A stretch of DNA of 5,336 bases from Mollicutes bacterium (lineage in GTDB: Bacteria; Bacillota_I; Bacilli_A; Izemoplasmatales; Izemoplasmataceae). Shown here piece by piece: positions 4,605-5,336 of the stretch; the stretch's first letter is position 1; every line of letters begins with the position of its first letter. The notes under the pieces are model-generated. The model was not told where the DNA came from and searched no databases. It saw only the letters and a list, made by a program, of their open reading frames with translations. Location: positions 1-5,336 of the forward strand of contig PUMO01000147.1 in the NCBI GenBank assembly GCA_003551405.1, read 5' to 3'. The position numbers and the translations under genes were made by a program.

Positions 4605-5336
4605 ATTTGGAAGGTAAGAATTTTGAGCGAATCCTGCTGATGAAATAAAAGGAGCCCGTTACAAGCGTAATCCCTTCATAAGGAACATAAAGCAAATGAT
4701 TTTCAAGGGTTTCAAGGTCAGGTATCACCTTTTTGTTAGTGTACGAAACATAATTGGAAAGTGTTTCCGCTTTGGCGCTGCGACCATAAGGAATCTCGCT
4801 TAATATAACTTCATCCGCAATCGTTTCAATTTGTGCAAGCATCGCTTTATAATCTTTATCCGCCATGACCGCAAAAACAATCCGGCAACGTTGGTCGGGA
4901 TAAAGGTTCTTGAGTGTTTTGAGAGACGCTTCCATACCTAGAACATTATGGGCGCCATCCATAATGAGCCCCGGTTTTACATGTTCGAATCGTCCAGGCA
5001 TTCGTGCGTTTCTAAGCCCGCGTTTCACTGCGTTGTCATCAATCGTAAACCCTTGATGAACATTTAAGATATGCGCCGCTTGAATGACGGTGAGGGCATT
5101 GTTGATTTGATGTTCACCCTGCATGCCCAGTGTATAGGTTTCATTGTTGTAAATAAAGGTTACGTACGGGACAGATGCTTTGTTGGTCAGGGGAAATTCA
5201 TTGACCAAATAAAGCTTAGACCCCATTTCGTTTGTACGCGAATTAAATTGTTGATAGAGTGATTTTTGTGTAATGCCGGTAATAAGCGGAACGCCCGGTT
5301 TAACGATGCCAAGCTTGTTATCGGCGATGCTTGAAA
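4603..5336 (-). CDS. folC: Folylpolyglutamate synthase / dihydrofolate synthase, 5' end cut by window edge
   Basis: FolC adds glutamate to folates (and in many bacteria to dihydropteroate) using ATP, in the cytoplasm. The window holds the last 243 codons; the frame stays open to the right edge, so about 180 N-terminal residues, including the P-loop, are outside. Counting from the first full codon, the fragment shows LGIVKPGVPLITG (8-20), typical of the end of the central ATPase domain, then GMQGEHQINNA (70-80), MPGRFE (112-117), the Mur-ligase-type DGAHN (126-130) and ADKDYKAML (158-166). It ends near LVTGSFYFISRIR, also typical. A Met at 5226-5224 lies inside the conserved region and is not the start. 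A terminator overlaps the stop codon. Proximity to radC and rplU recalls the Bacillus folC region. Confidence 0.95.
   Translation of the reverse strand, partial: SSIADNKLGIVKPGVPLITGITQKSLYQQFNSRTNEMGSKLYLVNEFPLTNKASVPYVTFIYNNETYTLGMQGEHQINNALTVIQAAHILNVHQGFTIDDNAVKRGLRNARMPGRFEHVKPGLIMDGAHNVLGMEASLKTLKNLYPDQRCRIVFAVMADKDYKAMLAQIETIADEVILSEIPYGRSAKAETLSNYVSYTNKKVIPDLETLENHLLYVPYEGITLVTGSFYFISRIRSKFLPSK

Noticed and set aside
5071..5262. Plus-strand reading frame of 63 codons opposite folC
   Set aside because: It is antisense to the conserved FolC region and shows no independent coding evidence.

Overview
The window reads as chromosomal housekeeping DNA of a Bacillota-type (low-GC Gram-positive or mollicute-related) bacterium. 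All seven genes lie on the minus strand, so transcription runs from high to low coordinates. The evidence for the lineage is: ribosomal protein L27 with a Bacillota-style N-terminal extension, an L21-leader-like RNA before rplU, strong GGAGG-type ribosome binding sites, sigma-A-like promoters, rho-independent terminators, and the order folC ... radC ... rplU ... rpmA, which is a compressed version of the Bacillus order. TGA ends radC, so the code is not the Mycoplasma code in which TGA encodes Trp. GC is about 40-45% from a few lines counted by hand. Species cannot be named.

Layout in transcription order: (1) the 3' part of folC (folylpolyglutamate synthase) enters at the right edge and ends in a terminator that overlaps its stop codon. 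(2) An extended -10 promoter then serves a membrane-anchored ClsC-like phospholipase D/cardiolipin synthase gene, followed 11 nt later by mutY (TTG start) and 49 nt later by radC; these three look like one operon with translational coupling at both junctions. (3) A 193-nt gap holds two tandem promoters and a structured leader for rplU (L21); rpmA (L27) follows after 36 nt, then a strong terminator. (4) A GNAT acetyltransferase gene with its own promoter runs off the left edge.

Functionally this is translation (L21, L27), folate metabolism (FolC), DNA repair or repair-associated functions (MutY, RadC), phospholipid synthesis (the PLD enzyme) and a GNAT of unknown substrate. I see no mobile element, CRISPR array, tRNA, phage gene or defence system, and no clear new multi-gene system. 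The most unusual point is at rplU-rpmA: the protease gene prp (ysxB), which normally sits between them and trims L27, is absent, while L27 still carries an extension of altered sequence with a Met placed exactly before the mature ASKKG terminus.
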